DNA of 64,000 bases from assembly GCF_000702825.1 (NCBI RefSeq), contig NZ_JNKF01000016.1, positions 124,001-188,000 on the forward strand. The letters run 5' to 3'. The translations under genes and the position numbers were made by a program. The notes below the pieces were generated by a model. That model saw nothing but the letters and a program-made list of their open reading frames with translations, was not told the origin of the DNA and made no database searches. Source of the DNA: Prevotella sp. P6B1. GTDB taxonomy: Bacteria; Bacteroidota; Bacteroidia; Bacteroidales; Bacteroidaceae. Each line of letters starts with the position of its first letter. Within the stretch, counting starts at the first letter, position 1. This document shows, piece by piece, positions 17,201 to 25,142 of this stretch.

Positions 17201-17354
17201 CCAGGCACATAACCTCTTCTGCCTCACAGGCTATTCAGGTTTCGACCCAGAGATCAACTCGTATTACAATGATACGAACCTTCGCTCAGGAATCGATTCA
17301 AACACAACACCGTTGACTCGTACAATTACCTTCGGTGCTAATGTCACATTCTAA
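14241..17354 (+). CDS. SusC/RagA-type TonB-linked outer-membrane transporter 1
   Basis: 1037 residues. A signal peptide (to about residue 19) is followed by a carboxypeptidase-regulatory-like domain (LQGRVLDARTQEPIIGAAV), the EVVVVGYGTAK link, a plug domain with INIRGVASI and VDGVPI, and a large beta-barrel ending TITFGANVTF. SusC proteins import large substrates using TonB energy, with a SusD lid. The M14 peptidase upstream and the peptidase cluster downstream suggest oligopeptide import, as shown for RagAB of Porphyromonas gingivalis. No glycoside hydrolase is present, which speaks against a glycan locus. The substrate is inferred. Confidence 0.92.
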   Translation: MKRLIIYICFLIAALDVAAQEVLQGRVLDARTQEPIIGAAVQIRGTRNNTVSDIDGQFSLQIAGKEPYTLDISYVGYLSQEIEVYDTSEPVDIFLRENSRLLNEVVVVGYGTAKLRDLTASITSINKESLKGVTGNSIDQILEGHAAGVMISTSGSQVGSAPVINIRGVASITSSVTPLYVVDGVPINSSNIASNTDYNPISDINPADIKSIDILKDAAASAMYGSRAAAGVVLITTNSGSAGKSKLTYDYNIGFNSATKLFKPMDAVQYTDIKNRGWLNNGGDPNNLPYATMTDKNGNIVSTNWVDLIFRTGVSQNHNLNLQGGNDKATYYLSGSYTTQEGITIDSKYDRFSFKGNGTYKLNKYVKVGFNTGYTYSKIHTADDSRGGSLSAMGGLTRLAYVDLPNVPAHNEDGSFYASELAPRNLGKGNNAIEVFYYNALGLIEGGQYGESKTNRILANGYVDIQPIKGLTLKSLYGIDWTLIQNESFGTPLHGGSYPNGSSRTGTSSLRSWTWTNTANYQFDVKKHHFDILLGIEASESNRHVVTRTGTTLSNPDQMYVEAAYLTYGGSGSILESSLFSYISRFTYDWKNRYYLTANWRRDGLSKLGRKWGNFYGVSGAWRISDEYFFRPLRRVIDDLKVKASYGVVGNANVGWYASKSVYSASTYNGDVSYISSGINDPNLGWEQTGTTDIGISASLLKGRFNVDIDYFYAKSKDLILDASQAYSTGIVGASVSTNLGKTLNQGIEISVSGDLIRKKDFIWTSSFNISFVKNKVLELADNIISGSNITTEGYSMAQLYTYPSDGVDPQTGRRIVKIKKEDGTYDRALLIYKYGKGGAQLYEFDGETPSKYTMSDWKPEISGNTKPTYYGGWSNTFRYKNWDAKVNFHFSGGNKILNSMRATLSDGRMWSGTDEYYNNIWQQPGDNAKYAKASYNDNYSNGTANPISDLIEKGDFIRLQSLSIGYQFDTKKWSKELGITSVRLYAQAHNLFCLTGYSGFDPEINSYYNDTNLRSGIDSNTTPLTRTITFGANVTF

Positions 17355-17372
17355 ACCCAAAGAAGAACGATT

Positions 17373-18809
17373 ATGAACAAAATATCCATCAAATCTATGT
17401 CCATAGCCCTTCTGTCAGCCTTTGTGCTGACAGCTTGCGGCGATGAATTCCTTGACAAGAATCCAAAACTCGATGTAACAGAGGCCGACATCTTTGCCTC
17501 AGAAAAGCTCATCGATGCCACCATGGCTGGCGTCTATACCCGATTCAAGACCAGCAACTTCGCTGGTGGAAACATTGCAGTGATATTCGATAACCGTGGC
17601 GATGACTTTGTGAATACAGGCAACAACACGTATGCCCATTCCGACACCTATAACATGACGGTAGGGCAAACCAGTATCATGAACCCGGGCTTCTTTCAGG
17701 CTGGCTATCTGGCCATCAATGCCGCCAACACTCTGAAAGAGAATCTCGAAAACAGAGATAACCTGCCAATATCTGAAGCCAAGCGCCAGCAGTATATAGC
17801 CAGCTGCTTATTCATACGCGACATCAGCTGGTACTATCTGGCACAGGTCTATTCGCTTCCCTATGCCTACGATCCCAATTCGAAGGCCATCCCTATCCAT
17901 ACCGAAGCCGTCACAGGGCCTGGTCATAACGAAGCGCCACTATGGACGATCTCAGAAGTATACGAGCAGATTATCAATGACCTGAATGCAAGTGCCATTG
18001 CAGCCTTACCAGCAGGAGGCGGTTCTTCGATTGATCCTACCATTCCCTCACAGGCTGCCGCCCACATGCTTCTACAGCGTATCTACATGGCCAAGGAAGA
18101 ATGGCAGAAAGCCATTGACGAAGGTGAGAAGGTGACGGGCTTTACCTTGAGTAACAGCGTACGCGATATGTTTGATGCTCCTTATCATACTTCAGAGAAC
18201 ATCTACTCGCTGCCTTTCACCAACACCGAGCGTGGCGGCGGCAACCCAGCCAGCTATATCTCGAGCGGTGCCGGTTATATTGATACCCTCAACGTACGCA
18301 CAGGTATCGTCACCATCCCTGCTTATCGTCTGGCTGCCGACAGTCGCACTTCGTTCATCAAGGTAGATCCTGCTAACGGACGCGAGACATGGTACGAAAA
18401 GTATGATGAGTACTCTACCCCATTGGAGTGGATTCATATCTTCCGCTATGCCGAAACCCTGCTCAACCTCTCTGAGAGCTATTTCAATATCGGCAACGAA
18501 GCGAAAGCCGCCGAGCTGCTTCATCAGGTGCGCAGCCGTTCCATCCCGACAGGCGATATCCTTGATGTCCAGTCACTCACAGGCGAAGAACTGCGACAGG
18601 CCATCTATCTCGAGCGCCGTGCAGAGTTTATCGGTGAAGGTATACGTGGCCTTGACATCAGCCGTCGCGCAGAAGACTTCATCCATCCTGCCGCCACCCG
18701 TACCAACGGCAAATGGGATACCGTTGTAGTAGCAACGCCCAGCAACCGCACAGCCTACTGCTGGTCACTTCCATCCTACGAAATACTGGTCAATACAGCT
18801 GCAAAATAA
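17373..18809 (+). CDS. SusD/RagB-type substrate-binding lipoprotein 1
   Basis: 478 residues. The lipobox LTAC places the lipidated cysteine at residue 22. The body shows SusD-like helical repeats, including YLAINAANTLKENLE, LFIRDISWYYLAQVYSLPYA and a C-terminal RRAEFIGEGIRGLDISRR, which is the RagB/SusD C-terminal signature. It is the surface lid for SusC 1, 18 bases upstream. The protein binds substrate at the cell surface and closes over the barrel. The transcript probably ends in the following 255-base gap, where a large inverted repeat lies 11 bases after the stop codon. Confidence 0.92.
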   Translation: MNKISIKSMSIALLSAFVLTACGDEFLDKNPKLDVTEADIFASEKLIDATMAGVYTRFKTSNFAGGNIAVIFDNRGDDFVNTGNNTYAHSDTYNMTVGQTSIMNPGFFQAGYLAINAANTLKENLENRDNLPISEAKRQQYIASCLFIRDISWYYLAQVYSLPYAYDPNSKAIPIHTEAVTGPGHNEAPLWTISEVYEQIINDLNASAIAALPAGGGSSIDPTIPSQAAAHMLLQRIYMAKEEWQKAIDEGEKVTGFTLSNSVRDMFDAPYHTSENIYSLPFTNTERGGGNPASYISSGAGYIDTLNVRTGIVTIPAYRLAADSRTSFIKVDPANGRETWYEKYDEYSTPLEWIHIFRYAETLLNLSESYFNIGNEAKAAELLHQVRSRSIPTGDILDVQSLTGEELRQAIYLERRAEFIGEGIRGLDISRRAEDFIHPAATRTNGKWDTVVVATPSNRTAYCWSLPSYEILVNTAAK

Positions 18810-18820
18810 GCCCTTTTAGT

Positions 18821-18865
18821 GGGGCATTTGGCGAAATACCATACTTATGGTATGCCAAATGCCCC
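18821..18865. promoter_or_regulatory. Large 45-base inverted repeat between SusD 1 and leader 2
   Basis: Outer arms GGGGCATTTGGC (18821-18832) and GCCAAATGCCCC (18854-18865) are perfect 12-base complements. Inner arms ATACCATA (18836-18843) and TATGGTAT (18846-18853) add 8 pairs, leaving a GAA bulge and a CT loop. It starts 11 bases after the SusD stop and ends 10 bases before the -33 box of leader 2. It may serve both as a terminator and as an operator. No T-run follows, which weakens the intrinsic terminator reading. Confidence 0.7.
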
Positions 18866-18875
18866 ATCGTTGGGA

Positions 18876-18906
18876 TTGCAGGGGTACTAAAATCGCCGTA
18901 CCTTTG
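18876..18906 (+). promoter_or_regulatory. Promoter of the leader-2/SusCD-2 operon
   Basis: TTG (18876-18878), a 20-base spacer and TACCTTTG (18899-18906). From TATGGTAT at 18846 to the CCCAGAAA after the box, the sequence aligns without gaps to the leader-1 promoter region, so the two loci probably share a regulator. Confidence 0.8.
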
Positions 18907-18934
18907 CACCCAGAAACAATTAGTAATTATAAAA

Positions 18935-19135
18935 ATGAATAAACGTATGAAAACAATGAATCGAATGCAAATGCAAGAAAGCTGTTGTTGCTGTTGTATG
19001 ATGGCAATGACAATGAAAGGGAGTGTATATATAATAGGTATAAATCAAACAAAACGTAAAGATTATGAAAAGAATAGTATTAGTTATAGCAGCAGTATTA
19101 AGCCTTGGTCTGAACAATATCTGGGCAGAAGGTAA
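18935..19135 (+). CDS. Met/Cys-rich short leader ORF 2
   Basis: 66 codons. The first 28 residues hold nine methionines and a run of five cysteines (MNKRMKTMNRMQMQES, then CCCCC, then MMAMTMK), half of that stretch. The conserved GSVYIIGINQTK follows, as in leader 1. The variable middle is shorter than in leader 1 by a multiple of three, so the frame is kept, which supports translation. It overlaps the next gene by 71 bases. No strong ribosome site is seen, unlike leader 1. A regulatory leader peptide is the best reading; its mechanism is unproven. Confidence 0.55.
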   Translation: MNKRMKTMNRMQMQESCCCCCMMAMTMKGSVYIIGINQTKRKDYEKNSISYSSSIKPWSEQYLGRR

Positions 19136-19952
19136 CGCCATCAACGAGACCAACGCAAAAAATAACATACGCACCATCAAGAGTCCCCGCTTTGCACGAC
19201 CACTGGTAGAGAAATGGATAGAAGAGTACGCCAAAACTGAGCCAGGCGTAACCTTCCAACTTGCAAAAGGCTCAGGCAGTCTGAACAGTATAGACCTGCT
19301 TGTCACGTTTGGCAATCAGGACAACAATACACAAAATATTAGCCACGTTGTTTATTTCGGAGAGACTGCCGTGCTGCCTATCACTGCACGTAGCTCTGAG
19401 GCAGCTCGACTGCTCGAAGGAAAACATCTGAATAATAAGAAACTTAAGCAGCTCTTCTTCTTGAACGACGATTTCGAAGAGGATGTCAAGAAGAACAAGA
19501 CCTTTGAGAGTCTCACCATCTATAGCGGAAGCAATGCCACATCGGTAGCCTCATCGTTCGCCCACAATTTCGGCGAAGAAAGCAGTAATTTCCGTGGCAA
19601 ACGCATCTCTGGCGACGATTTATTCTTAAACAGCGCACTTGCCAAGGATCCTCTTGGCGTGTCGTTCAACGCATTACCCAACATCTTCGACCTGGAAAGT
19701 CGTCAGCTCAAGAGCGAACTTTCATTGATAGGATTGGACATCAAGAAGGATCTGGCCGACAACTTTAACGATAACAGTACACTCGACAAGTTACTGACTG
19801 CTCTTGAAAGCAGTAAGATTGCCGAAGTGGCTATTGAGAAAGTCGGCATCAGCGTGAACCATGCCGACGATGAAGTAAACAAATTCCTGGAATGGGTACT
19901 GGCCAATGGCACAAAATACAACCACGAATTTGGATTGTTGAATCTTAAGTAA
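19065..19952 (+). CDS. Exported protein resembling PstS-type periplasmic binding proteins
   Basis: 295 residues. The signal peptide MKRIVLVIAAVLSLGLNN is a close relative of that of the M14 peptidase at 11583, but the mature proteins are unrelated. The mature part starts with IKSPRFARPLVEKWIEEYAKTEPGV and continues VVYFGETAVLPITARSS and LLEGKHLNNKKLKQLFF. This order is reminiscent of the phosphate-binding-protein-like fold (PstS/PBP-like). No permease is nearby; instead SusC/SusD follow after 16 bases. It could hold a peptide or small molecule in the periplasm after TonB-driven import. I recognise the fold only tentatively and do not know its ligand. Confidence 0.6.
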   Translation: MKRIVLVIAAVLSLGLNNIWAEGNAINETNAKNNIRTIKSPRFARPLVEKWIEEYAKTEPGVTFQLAKGSGSLNSIDLLVTFGNQDNNTQNISHVVYFGETAVLPITARSSEAARLLEGKHLNNKKLKQLFFLNDDFEEDVKKNKTFESLTIYSGSNATSVASSFAHNFGEESSNFRGKRISGDDLFLNSALAKDPLGVSFNALPNIFDLESRQLKSELSLIGLDIKKDLADNFNDNSTLDKLLTALESSKIAEVAIEKVGISVNHADDEVNKFLEWVLANGTKYNHEFGLLNLK

Positions 19953-19968
19953 AACACAGCACATACTT

Positions 19969-22900
19969 ATGGTAAAAAGATTGTTTATTGCAACACTCGT
20001 TGCAATAGGGCCCTTAGCGGCCCTCGCACAGGGCCTGGTTACTGGCCATATCACCGATGTCCGAACAGGTGAACCGTTGATAGGCGCCTCGGTGATTGTC
20101 AAGAGTGAAAAGGGAAAAGGTGTAGTAACCGATATAGACGGAAACTTCAGTCTACAGACAAAGGTTGAAGCCCCCCTGACCCTAAGAGTGGAATATGTAG
20201 GCTATCGTGCCCTCGATGTAGATGTATATGACTTCGACGAGCCTGTTCAGATACAACTCATTGAGAACTCTAACAGCTTGGAAGGTATCGTTGTAACAGG
20301 TGTAGCACAAGGCACCTCCAGAAAAGGGCTTTCCTTTGCCTTGACAAAGGTGAGCGACGAGTTAATCAGCGCTGTTCCTCAAACCGATGCCTCAACCACC
20401 CTACGTGGAAAAGTGGCCGGTATCAGAATAGAACAATCCGATGGTAATTCTGGCGCAAAGGTATATCTTCGTGGAGCAAAATCCATCAACGGCAATATTG
20501 AGCCACTGATTGTGATTGACGGTTTTGTAACCTCACTGTCATTATCTGACATAAACCCAACAGATATCGAGACTATCGAGATTGTCAAAGGTGCCGCAGC
20601 ATCAGCACTTTATGGTACCCGTGGTGAAGGTGGTGTCATTCAGATCATCACCAAAAAAGGAAGAGGTAACAAACTGAGCGTTACACTCGACAACGAGTTA
20701 GGATTCAGCCATGCCATCAATATTCCTAAAACTTCACAATATCATCACTACAAGGTGAATAGCGATGGATCGTTTGCACTGAATCAGGGTGGTCGCGTTA
20801 TCGATTACCAGGAGAATGGATATTCTGTTAACCTTCATCCCTACATCAATCCTGTCGATAACATCAGCAACCTGCTGAGCGACCAGCCCTTTTACAACAA
20901 TACCGTTTCACTCGGTGCCTCAGGCGAGCAGTACAATATCTATGCATCTTTCCAGAACCAGTCGAAAGGTGGTGTTACCAGTGCCATCGATGCTGATAAG
21001 AAGCAGAGTTTCCTGTTTAACTTAGGATATAAGCCCGTCAAAGGACTGACAACCGAGTTCACCGCCCAATACAGTGTGAGCAATAATCCCTCGTATGTTG
21101 CCAACAACTCAAGTGCCAACGGACTGGTGTATTCAGCCCTGTTGCTGGAGCCGTTCATTAACCTGGCACAGAAAGATGAATCAGGCAAATATTTGGTTGC
21201 CCCCGATGGTCTGAATCTGGTATCGAGCCAATTCAGTAACCCACTCTATGAGTTTACCAATCGACAGTACGATTACACGACTAAGAACCTGTTGCTTGGA
21301 TGGAAAGCCAGATACCAGATATCCAAAGCATTCAGTGCCGAGGCAGCCTACTCTATCCAGCGTACAGACTATCTGACAGAGAACTATTACCCTATTGGTT
21401 ATGAGACACTGTCAGTAGACGCGACCAAAAACAATGGTTATTATGAGAAGACAACCAGACAGACCAATACAAGAAACGCCCAGTTCCAGCTGAACTATAA
21501 CCAAAAGGTTGGTGACTTTGATCTGAGCGCAGCTTTCAAAAGTGTCTACGAATATGAGCAGATAGACGGGTTCAGTACTAATGGTTACAATCTGACTGCA
21601 CCTGTAAAATCACTAAACATCACAGATGCTTCAACCCGTAGCATTTCTTCTACATGGCAGAAAACGGTCAACTACGGTTATTTCCTGAATTTCAAAGGCA
21701 GCTGGAAAGACAAGTGGTTCTTGGATGTATTAGGACGTCTTGACAAAAGCTCACGTTTTGGCAGCAACGTCAGCTGGGCATTCTTCCCTCGTGCGTCAGT
21801 GGCTTATCGACTCACTCAAGACTTTAAGTTAGGTCCTGTCAATGAATTGAAACTGCGTGTTGCCTATGGTGAGGCTGGTAGTCTGCCACCTTATGGTGCA
21901 AAGGACAGCCGTGTAACACTGACGAATTCGGGTGGTGTCAGCTTTACCCAAAACGCCAATACAGATCTGAAACGTGCCATCACAGCAGAGACAGAGTTCG
22001 GATTCGATGCCGTTATCTGGAACTGGTTGAACGTACAGTTCAACTATGCCTTCGCAAGAAGTAAGAACGACTTTATCTCAGTTCCCTCATTTACGCCTTC
22101 ACAGGGTTCTGCCACCATCTATGATAATCTAGGTAAGGTTAAGTCAAACTCTTTGGAGTTAGAGCTCTCTGGTCGTATCATCAATACCAAGAATTTCTCT
22201 TGGGATGCAGGCTTGACGTTCAGCCGTGTCCGCAGTGAAATCACCGACATGGGAGATATCCCTGCCTTTACAGACGGTGACTATCGTCGCGACAAGGGTT
22301 TAAGCACCTCTACCATCTGGGGATATGGTATCTTTACGGATTTGAGGCAGTTAAAGACTAACGAGGCTGGCTATGTAACAAATGCCGGCGACGGAACAAA
22401 GACATTGAACGATTACACAGTTAACTCATTAGGCTTTGTAGTAGAGAAAGCTGCATTAGGCACCAAGAACGAAGCACCAGTCTTCTATGTAGATGAGAAA
22501 ACAGGAAACACCAAAGTGATTGGTGATGCACAGCCCGACTTCACTGTAGGTTTCAGCAATACTTTCACTTATGGTCCGTTCTCTCTCTACGCTTCGCTCG
22601 ACTGGAAGAAGGGTGGTCAGAAGTATAACGAAACGGTACAGTATCTGGCTTATGTGTCACGCTCGGAATTCGACGATAAAGCTGCACAAGCCGGTCTTCC
22701 ACTCACTTTTGCAACACAGGTATTCAATGCTGAGTTGCCCACCGACTATTGGGTTGAGGATGCAGGCTATGTGTCACTACGCGAGCTATCACTCTCGTAC
22801 AATATCCCAGTAGCACGCCTTGGTCTTGGACAGTGGATAAAGAAAGCGCGCTTTGCCTTACTCGGACGTAACCTCTTCATCCTGACTAAGTTCACTGGTG

Positions 22901-23004
22901 TCAATGTTGATGGTGACAACTATGATGGCAGTGCCGGTACATCCGATTTCTTTAACTATCCATCATACCGTACACTCTCAGCTAAGTTAACGATTGATTT
23001 TTAA
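19969..23004 (+). CDS. SusC/RagA-type TonB-linked outer-membrane transporter 2
   Basis: 1011 residues with signal peptide (ending ALAQ near residue 21), carboxypeptidase-regulatory-like domain (VTGHITDVRTGEPLIGASVIVKS written in pieces along 22-100), the link EGIVVTGVAQGT, a plug with VYLRGAKSI and VIDGFV, and a barrel ending LSAKLTIDF. It differs from SusC 1 along its length, so it is a separate system rather than a recent copy. The next gene, its SusD partner, begins right at the stop codon. The flanking S9 and M20 hydrolases suggest peptide import; the exact substrate is not known. Confidence 0.92.
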   Translation: MVKRLFIATLVAIGPLAALAQGLVTGHITDVRTGEPLIGASVIVKSEKGKGVVTDIDGNFSLQTKVEAPLTLRVEYVGYRALDVDVYDFDEPVQIQLIENSNSLEGIVVTGVAQGTSRKGLSFALTKVSDELISAVPQTDASTTLRGKVAGIRIEQSDGNSGAKVYLRGAKSINGNIEPLIVIDGFVTSLSLSDINPTDIETIEIVKGAAASALYGTRGEGGVIQIITKKGRGNKLSVTLDNELGFSHAINIPKTSQYHHYKVNSDGSFALNQGGRVIDYQENGYSVNLHPYINPVDNISNLLSDQPFYNNTVSLGASGEQYNIYASFQNQSKGGVTSAIDADKKQSFLFNLGYKPVKGLTTEFTAQYSVSNNPSYVANNSSANGLVYSALLLEPFINLAQKDESGKYLVAPDGLNLVSSQFSNPLYEFTNRQYDYTTKNLLLGWKARYQISKAFSAEAAYSIQRTDYLTENYYPIGYETLSVDATKNNGYYEKTTRQTNTRNAQFQLNYNQKVGDFDLSAAFKSVYEYEQIDGFSTNGYNLTAPVKSLNITDASTRSISSTWQKTVNYGYFLNFKGSWKDKWFLDVLGRLDKSSRFGSNVSWAFFPRASVAYRLTQDFKLGPVNELKLRVAYGEAGSLPPYGAKDSRVTLTNSGGVSFTQNANTDLKRAITAETEFGFDAVIWNWLNVQFNYAFARSKNDFISVPSFTPSQGSATIYDNLGKVKSNSLELELSGRIINTKNFSWDAGLTFSRVRSEITDMGDIPAFTDGDYRRDKGLSTSTIWGYGIFTDLRQLKTNEAGYVTNAGDGTKTLNDYTVNSLGFVVEKAALGTKNEAPVFYVDEKTGNTKVIGDAQPDFTVGFSNTFTYGPFSLYASLDWKKGGQKYNETVQYLAYVSRSEFDDKAAQAGLPLTFATQVFNAELPTDYWVEDAGYVSLRELSLSYNIPVARLGLGQWIKKARFALLGRNLFILTKFTGVNVDGDNYDGSAGTSDFFNYPSYRTLSAKLTIDF

Positions 23005-23016
23005 ATGCAGATTACA

Positions 23017-24546
23017 ATGAAAAAGAATATCCTACCATATATCGCAGCTGTTGTCTTGTTCACAGCATGCGAGAAAACAGATTTCGACGATCCAAGCACT
23101 CTTACCAACGAGGAAGCTGTTAGCATCATCAAGAGTTTTAGCTATTCGCTCGTAACCAGTAGTGTGCAAACGGTATTCAATACAACTACCAGCACAGCAG
23201 GCGTCCATTTCAGTTTGCTGGCCGACCAGACCACCAATACCAATGGTAACTCCAACTGGTGGTATTACGCCCAGGAGCCGCGCATGAGGATTATCAATAG
23301 CAGTTCTGAGCGTTCCTATAGTGCCTCGCTCAACGCACTCTACAGCAGTTTTTATCAGGCTAACCTGGATGCGACGAAAGTTATCGACATCATTGAGAAT
23401 CAAGGAGGTAAAGCTTATGATGATGCCGGTAAGGACCGAACAAGCGACTGTCTTGTAGGAGCCTACTATGCTAAAGGTGTTGCTCAGGGCTATCTTGGCA
23501 ATCTTTATGATCGTGGCATCATAGTAGATAACATTTCACTGACAGAAAAAGGCTATCCCGATTCTTACAAGGACTTGACCCTGAATGGTGTCAAGCACCT
23601 CGAGAAAGCGATTGAACTCGCCCAAGGCTCAAATGCTTTGCAGTTCGATTTTCTCAGAGGCATCACCATCAGCAAGGACGATTTTCTGAAACTTGCCAAT
23701 TCCATCGCAGCCCGTATCTTGTCGTCTATAGCACGTGATAAATCTGAGGCAGAATCCTTGGGTGCAGCTTATTGGCAGAAGGTCTTGGCGTTTGCAGAAA
23801 AGGGATTCACCAATGATTTCCTGATTACTACAACCTCGGGCGGCTACTACAATGCATTGCTTAACAACCTGAATTTCAAGGGTAATAGCAATCGCCCTGT
23901 CGATGTCAAAGTGCCTTATCTGGCAGACAATACACATACCTACCCTAATTACTATCCCACAGACGATACCATCTTAGGTCCTATCACAACAGATGACGAC
24001 CGCTTTTACCAGTATTTCTCATATACGCCCAACTTTGGCATCCTGATGGAATCACGCGGTCGAGGACTCTTCTCAAACTATATCCGCGAACGTTGGACTA
24101 ATAGCAGTAATAGTCTGGCTGAAGTAGGCTCCATCAACCCTTATTTCCTGGCTGAAGAAATCAGGTTGTTAAAAGCAGAGGCCAAGCTCTGGCTTCAGGA
24201 TTATGAGGGAGCTGCCGCCTTGCTGAATGCTGCTGATGCAGCCCGTAAGTCACAAGGTCATCTGGGCAATATCGCAGCCAACGAGGATGCCATCCGTCAG
24301 GCTATCCACTATGAGTACGCCATAGAGATTGATGCCGCAGGTGGCGTCACTGTACCATTCACCTTCATGCGCCGCAACAACCTGTTGATAGGAGGCACGC
24401 CTACAGAGTATCCGATCCCTCAGAAACAACTCGAACTTATCGGCGAGGAGCTATATAGCTTCGGTGGAAAAGAGTACATCGGCGAAAAAGGCATCTTCGG
24501 CGAGTTGGCTACTGCTTACGACACTGGTTGGAAAGCTTCAGAATAA
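23017..24546 (+). CDS. SusD/RagB-like substrate-binding lipoprotein 2
   Basis: 509 residues from ATG 23017 (MKKNILPYIAA). An ATG at 23005 directly abuts the SusC stop and would add four residues, but the lipobox LFTAC (Cys18) fits better with the later start. The segments LNALYSSFYQANLDATKVIDIIE, the helical repeats and FLAEEIRLLKAEAKLWLQDYEGAAALLNAA are SusD/RagB-like. The family member is more divergent than SusD 1, being closer to the SusD/RagB group that binds peptides or unknown ligands. It pairs with SusC 2. The C terminus (FGELATAYDTGWKASE) differs from the usual RagB end. Confidence 0.85.
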   Translation: MKKNILPYIAAVVLFTACEKTDFDDPSTLTNEEAVSIIKSFSYSLVTSSVQTVFNTTTSTAGVHFSLLADQTTNTNGNSNWWYYAQEPRMRIINSSSERSYSASLNALYSSFYQANLDATKVIDIIENQGGKAYDDAGKDRTSDCLVGAYYAKGVAQGYLGNLYDRGIIVDNISLTEKGYPDSYKDLTLNGVKHLEKAIELAQGSNALQFDFLRGITISKDDFLKLANSIAARILSSIARDKSEAESLGAAYWQKVLAFAEKGFTNDFLITTTSGGYYNALLNNLNFKGNSNRPVDVKVPYLADNTHTYPNYYPTDDTILGPITTDDDRFYQYFSYTPNFGILMESRGRGLFSNYIRERWTNSSNSLAEVGSINPYFLAEEIRLLKAEAKLWLQDYEGAAALLNAADAARKSQGHLGNIAANEDAIRQAIHYEYAIEIDAAGGVTVPFTFMRRNNLLIGGTPTEYPIPQKQLELIGEELYSFGGKEYIGEKGIFGELATAYDTGWKASE

Positions 24547-24577
24547 TGGAATCATAACAACATAGAGAATAAATCAT

Positions 24578-25129
24578 ATGAATATCAGATACAAGTTTTT
24601 GAGCCTCATATGCCTGCTCACATGGGGATACGGCGCTTACGCCCAAACCGGCACATTAGAGGAGAAAGCCGATTCCAATGGTTATATAGTCTTTGATGGC
24701 GATAAGGCTCCCGATTTTGTTGCCACCCTGACCGACGGCCAACAGGTAAGACTGTCCGACCTGCGAGGCAAGTTAGTGATGATACAGTTCACCGCCAGCT
24801 GGTGTGGGGTATGCCGTAAGGAGATGCCATTCATCGAGAGTGATATCTGGCAGAAACACAAAGACGATCCTAATTTTGTATTGATTGGCATCGATCGCGA
24901 CGAGCCCATAGATAAGGTCAAAGCCTTCGCCCAGAAAACCGGCATCACCTATCCCCTGGCACTTGATCCCGGTGCTGACATCTACGCTAAATACGCATTG
25001 CGTCAATCAGGAATCACTCGTAACATCCTGATTGACCGCAATGGAAAAATCATCAAGCGCACACGTCTTTTCAATCAGGAAGAGTTCCAGTCGTTGGTTA
25101 ACACAATAGACAAGTATTTATCAAAATAA
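24578..25129 (+). CDS. Exported TlpA-family thioredoxin-like protein in the peptide locus
   Basis: 183 residues with a signal peptide ending near AYAQ, then a redoxin fold: KAPDFVATLTDGQQVRLSDLRGK and the active site FTASWCGVCR with Cys76 and Cys79, followed by GIDRDEP and a late ITRNILIDRNGKI strand. The cysteines occupy the same residue numbers as in the thioredoxin at 1374, but the sequences differ. Placed between SusD 2 and an S9 peptidase, it may reduce disulfides in imported peptides so they can be degraded, or keep cysteine reduced (inference). It is separated by 31 bases from SusD 2 and by 13 from the peptidase. Confidence 0.85.
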   Translation: MNIRYKFLSLICLLTWGYGAYAQTGTLEEKADSNGYIVFDGDKAPDFVATLTDGQQVRLSDLRGKLVMIQFTASWCGVCRKEMPFIESDIWQKHKDDPNFVLIGIDRDEPIDKVKAFAQKTGITYPLALDPGADIYAKYALRQSGITRNILIDRNGKIIKRTRLFNQEEFQSLVNTIDKYLSK

Positions 25130-25142
25130 AAAATAACATAAG

